DNA of 6,815 bases from Desulfobacterales bacterium (GTDB taxonomy: Bacteria > Desulfobacterota > DSM-4660 > Desulfatiglandales > B25-G16): positions 1-6,815 of the forward strand of contig JABXJZ010000074.1 in the NCBI GenBank assembly GCA_013375335.1, in the 5' to 3' direction. The notes under the pieces are model-generated. The model saw nothing but the letters and a program-made list of their open reading frames with translations. It did not search any database and was not told where the DNA came from. Shown here piece after piece: positions 5,084-6,815 of this stretch. A program made the position numbers and the translations under genes. The first letter of the stretch is position 1, and each line of letters starts with the position of its first letter.

Positions 5084-6682
5084 GTGAGCGTTCCAGATTC
5101 GTGGGGTAGAACCTTCCCCGAGTACCCACATACTCCGAGAGAGGAGGCCGAGTGGGTACCAAAGTATGATTTACAGAGGGTTCAGGGTGGGGACCTGATA
5201 CTCGAAGAAGACGAGACGCTCATCATCGAGAACCGTACGTACATCCTAGACGGGCTCCTCCTCGTGAAGGATAATGCGAGGCTTATACTGAGGAACGCCG
5301 AGCTGTACATTAAAGAGAAAGGCTCGTGGTCTTCGCGCGATATACTCCCCCATCTAGTGTATATCGGTTTCAACGATTCCGCCGTCTTCGAGGCCTACAA
5401 TTGTTCAGTCTTCTCCGAAGATATTTTTCCTTTCATGGGGTTTTTCGGCGACAGTAGGGCTTTCCTGAATTCTTCCAGGTTCGACAGCGTCTCCATGTAT
5501 GGAGGAGAGGATTCGTATGTCGTAATCAGAAACTCGTCTTTGAACCGCATAAACGTGGCGAGGAACGCGCGATGTAAGGTAATCGACTCCGAGATCGTCT
5601 CAATCCATTGTTACTCGATACTCGATGAATTGTACTGGTCTCAGCCGCAGAGAATTTGGGAGAGATGCAGTGTAGAACTCTGGAACTCGACTTTAGAGGG
5701 TATAGGCATGATGGTTGAGAACTGTGAGGCTTCGATCTCAAGACCCTTGATGGGCTTTTATAGGTATTGGAGCCCCTACGAGTACTTCGCAGGCGAGGGA
5801 GTAGTGGCATTCAACGTCACCCTCCACGACACGAACCTGACCGGTGAATATTGGAGTGTAAATGTGATCTCAGGAAGCTTGAGGCTCGAAAATACGAGCG
5901 ACGTGGCTGGTATCCAAGTCCAGAATGGAACATTGCTGATGAATAACATGTCCATGGGTTATGTATATTGTAGTGATAGTTTATTCGAGATAACAAATAG
6001 TTCGATACGTATCATGAGATGCACAGGTGACTCGAAGACGTACATTGATGGCAGCAATATGTGGTGGTTTATCATCGAGGGCGGGGTCGAAGCAGATGTC
6101 TCACGCTCGAAGGCGGAGTTGCTCGTGCTCGAGGGTTTCAACGGTACGGCACGATTCGACACATTCTTGGTCGAAGAGATAGAGTTGGGAGGAAAAATAA
6201 AGGCGTATGTAGAAGGTTCTGTCAGGTTCGCTGAGAACGCCACGGGTGAAGAATTCTTTTCGGGAAATGGATTTATCATTCGTAACTTTGAGGTGTTAGC
6301 CCTTGGAGAAAACAGGGTCCTCCCCAACGTCCGTCTCACCCTCTACGACAAGGATGATAATGCGGTTTGGAGCGGCCAAACGGACAAGAATGGAGAGGCC
6401 AGTTTTAACATAACTTTCTGCAAGTTGTGGCCCCTGTATGAGCAGTTCAAGTATGTGAACAACTACGAGGACCAGTGGAGGCTCGAGGCGGCTAGCGGCG
6501 AGGTCGTCAGTAATGCCACCGTGGGACTGTTCACGACAGAGACGCCGATAGTCTTCACCTTCCCATCCGCCCCCGAACCGCCTTTCTGGAGGCAGAGATG
6601 GCTCCTATCGGCAGTCAGCGCCACGACGATATCAGCCGTCCTCATCGGGCTGCTTATCTATTATTTCTATAAACCGAGATAA
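5084..6682 (+). CDS. Extracellular right-handed beta-helix protein with C-terminal membrane helix
   Basis: Counted from GTG 5084 the protein has 532 aa, but the true N-terminus is probably upstream, since pyrimidine-rich DNA rather than a Shine-Dalgarno precedes this GTG and the preceding frame encodes a membrane helix. Residues about 35-405 have the short strand-turn periodicity of a right-handed beta-helix (GGDLILEEDETLIIENRTY, LLLVKDNARLILRNAELYI, later SGSLRLENTSD and NSSIRIMR), with repeated 'N-S-S/T' turns. About 16 N-x-S/T sequons point to an extracellular position. Residues about 413-444 resemble a carboxypeptidase-regulatory-like beta domain (LPNVRLTLYDKD, then SGQTDKNGEASFNIT). A final helix (about 505-528) followed by YKPR anchors the C-terminus with its end inside. 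No catalytic residues typical of pectin lyases are evident, so a binding or sensing role is more likely than an enzyme. It lies directly after the HTH gene on the same strand. Confidence 0.82.
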   Translation: MSVPDSWGRTFPEYPHTPREEAEWVPKYDLQRVQGGDLILEEDETLIIENRTYILDGLLLVKDNARLILRNAELYIKEKGSWSSRDILPHLVYIGFNDSAVFEAYNCSVFSEDIFPFMGFFGDSRAFLNSSRFDSVSMYGGEDSYVVIRNSSLNRINVARNARCKVIDSEIVSIHCYSILDELYWSQPQRIWERCSVELWNSTLEGIGMMVENCEASISRPLMGFYRYWSPYEYFAGEGVVAFNVTLHDTNLTGEYWSVNVISGSLRLENTSDVAGIQVQNGTLLMNNMSMGYVYCSDSLFEITNSSIRIMRCTGDSKTYIDGSNMWWFIIEGGVEADVSRSKAELLVLEGFNGTARFDTFLVEEIELGGKIKAYVEGSVRFAENATGEEFFSGNGFIIRNFEVLALGENRVLPNVRLTLYDKDDNAVWSGQTDKNGEASFNITFCKLWPLYEQFKYVNNYEDQWRLEAASGEVVSNATVGLFTTETPIVFTFPSAPEPPFWRQRWLLSAVSATTISAVLIGLLIYYFYKPR

Positions 6683-6687
6683 AAAAA
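6681..6687 (-). terminator. T7 tract between convergent genes
   Basis: The minus strand reads TTTTTTT three bases after the possible stop at 6691, overlapping the last two bases of the plus-strand stop codon. It would end a convergent minus-strand transcript. It is the main support for the partial gene to its right. No T-tract suited to the plus-strand beta-helix gene is visible before the window ends. Confidence 0.35.
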
Positions 6688-6690
6688 GGG

Positions 6691-6815
6691 TCATTCTATC
6701 TGACCTTCCTTCAAATCTGAGCACGCGCGCGATGCTACAACGACCTCATGCACATGCACATTAAAAGAGTTCTCCATAACCTCACACACGTACAAAACAT
6801 ACTGAGTAATACTCG
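6691..6815 (-). CDS. Possible 3' end of a convergent gene (partial, weak)
   Basis: A minus-strand frame is open from the right edge for 40 codons and stops with TGA at 6693-6691, ending in VASRACSDLKEGQIE, with a T7 tract just beyond. The peptide is plausible but matches nothing I recognise, and 40 open codons can occur by chance. A plus-strand frame from ATG 6748 (MHMHIKRVLHNLTHVQ) also runs open to the edge but has no visible promoter or Shine-Dalgarno. I favour the minus-strand reading only because of the terminator. Confidence 0.3.
   Translation of the reverse strand, partial: SITQYVLYVCEVMENSFNVHVHEVVVASRACSDLKEGQIE

Noticed and set aside
6748..6815. A plus-strand frame from ATG 6748 running off the right edge, with a tandem TGCACA at its start.
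   Set aside because: There is no TATA-like box or Shine-Dalgarno, and the opposite strand offers a better stop-plus-terminator arrangement; 22 open codons are not evidence.

Overview
This window looks archaeal, and a Thermoproteota/Bathyarchaeia-type genome is my best guess by inference only. The reasons are promoter-like AT-rich boxes placed 30-40 nt before start codons with very short leaders, one start with an archaeal-type Shine-Dalgarno (AGGAGTGAG just before ATG), T-tract terminators, and a small HTH regulator of a type I associate with archaea. Nothing here encodes a transposase, integrase, phage protein, CRISPR array, rRNA or tRNA.

Left block (1-4121). Four genes lie here: the start of a small membrane protein running off the left edge (minus), a 631-aa membrane-anchored surface protein with PepSY-like repeats and a C-terminal Ig-like domain (minus), an 80-86-aa winged-helix-like protein (minus), and a 476-aa surface protein of similar architecture (plus). 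Each of the four is preceded, on its own strand, by a copy of one 21-bp element, TGTTCTAA-N4-TAGTAT-N-AA. In the two surface-protein genes the element ends exactly 27 nt before the ATG. It falls into two sub-classes: one for the two surface proteins, the other for the small wHTH gene and the left-edge membrane gene. This is the clearest unexplained signal in the window. It suggests a local co-regulated set, with the wHTH protein as a candidate (unproven) regulator.

Middle gap (4122-4407, 286 bp). It holds a cluster of T-tracts (terminators for the 476-aa gene), a TATA-like promoter, and an inverted repeat at the predicted transcription start of the next gene. I see no convincing gene in it.

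Right block (4408-6682). A GC-rich HTH regulator of about 150 aa, with a C-x2-C-x5-C cluster, is followed by a large beta-helix surface protein with a C-terminal membrane segment. The large protein's reading frame continues upstream of its only canonical start (GTG 5084) through a charged segment and a clear transmembrane helix, back into the end of the HTH gene, with no ATG, GTG or TTG. The two frames overlap with a +1 offset. The HTH protein and the membrane beta-helix protein may therefore be one split or frameshifted transmembrane regulator (DNA-binding head inside, beta-helix sensor outside), or a coupled pair with a non-canonical start. A sequence error is an equally plausible cause.

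Right edge (6683-6815). A possible 3' end of a convergent minus-strand gene stops at 6691 and is followed by a T7 tract. This call is weak.
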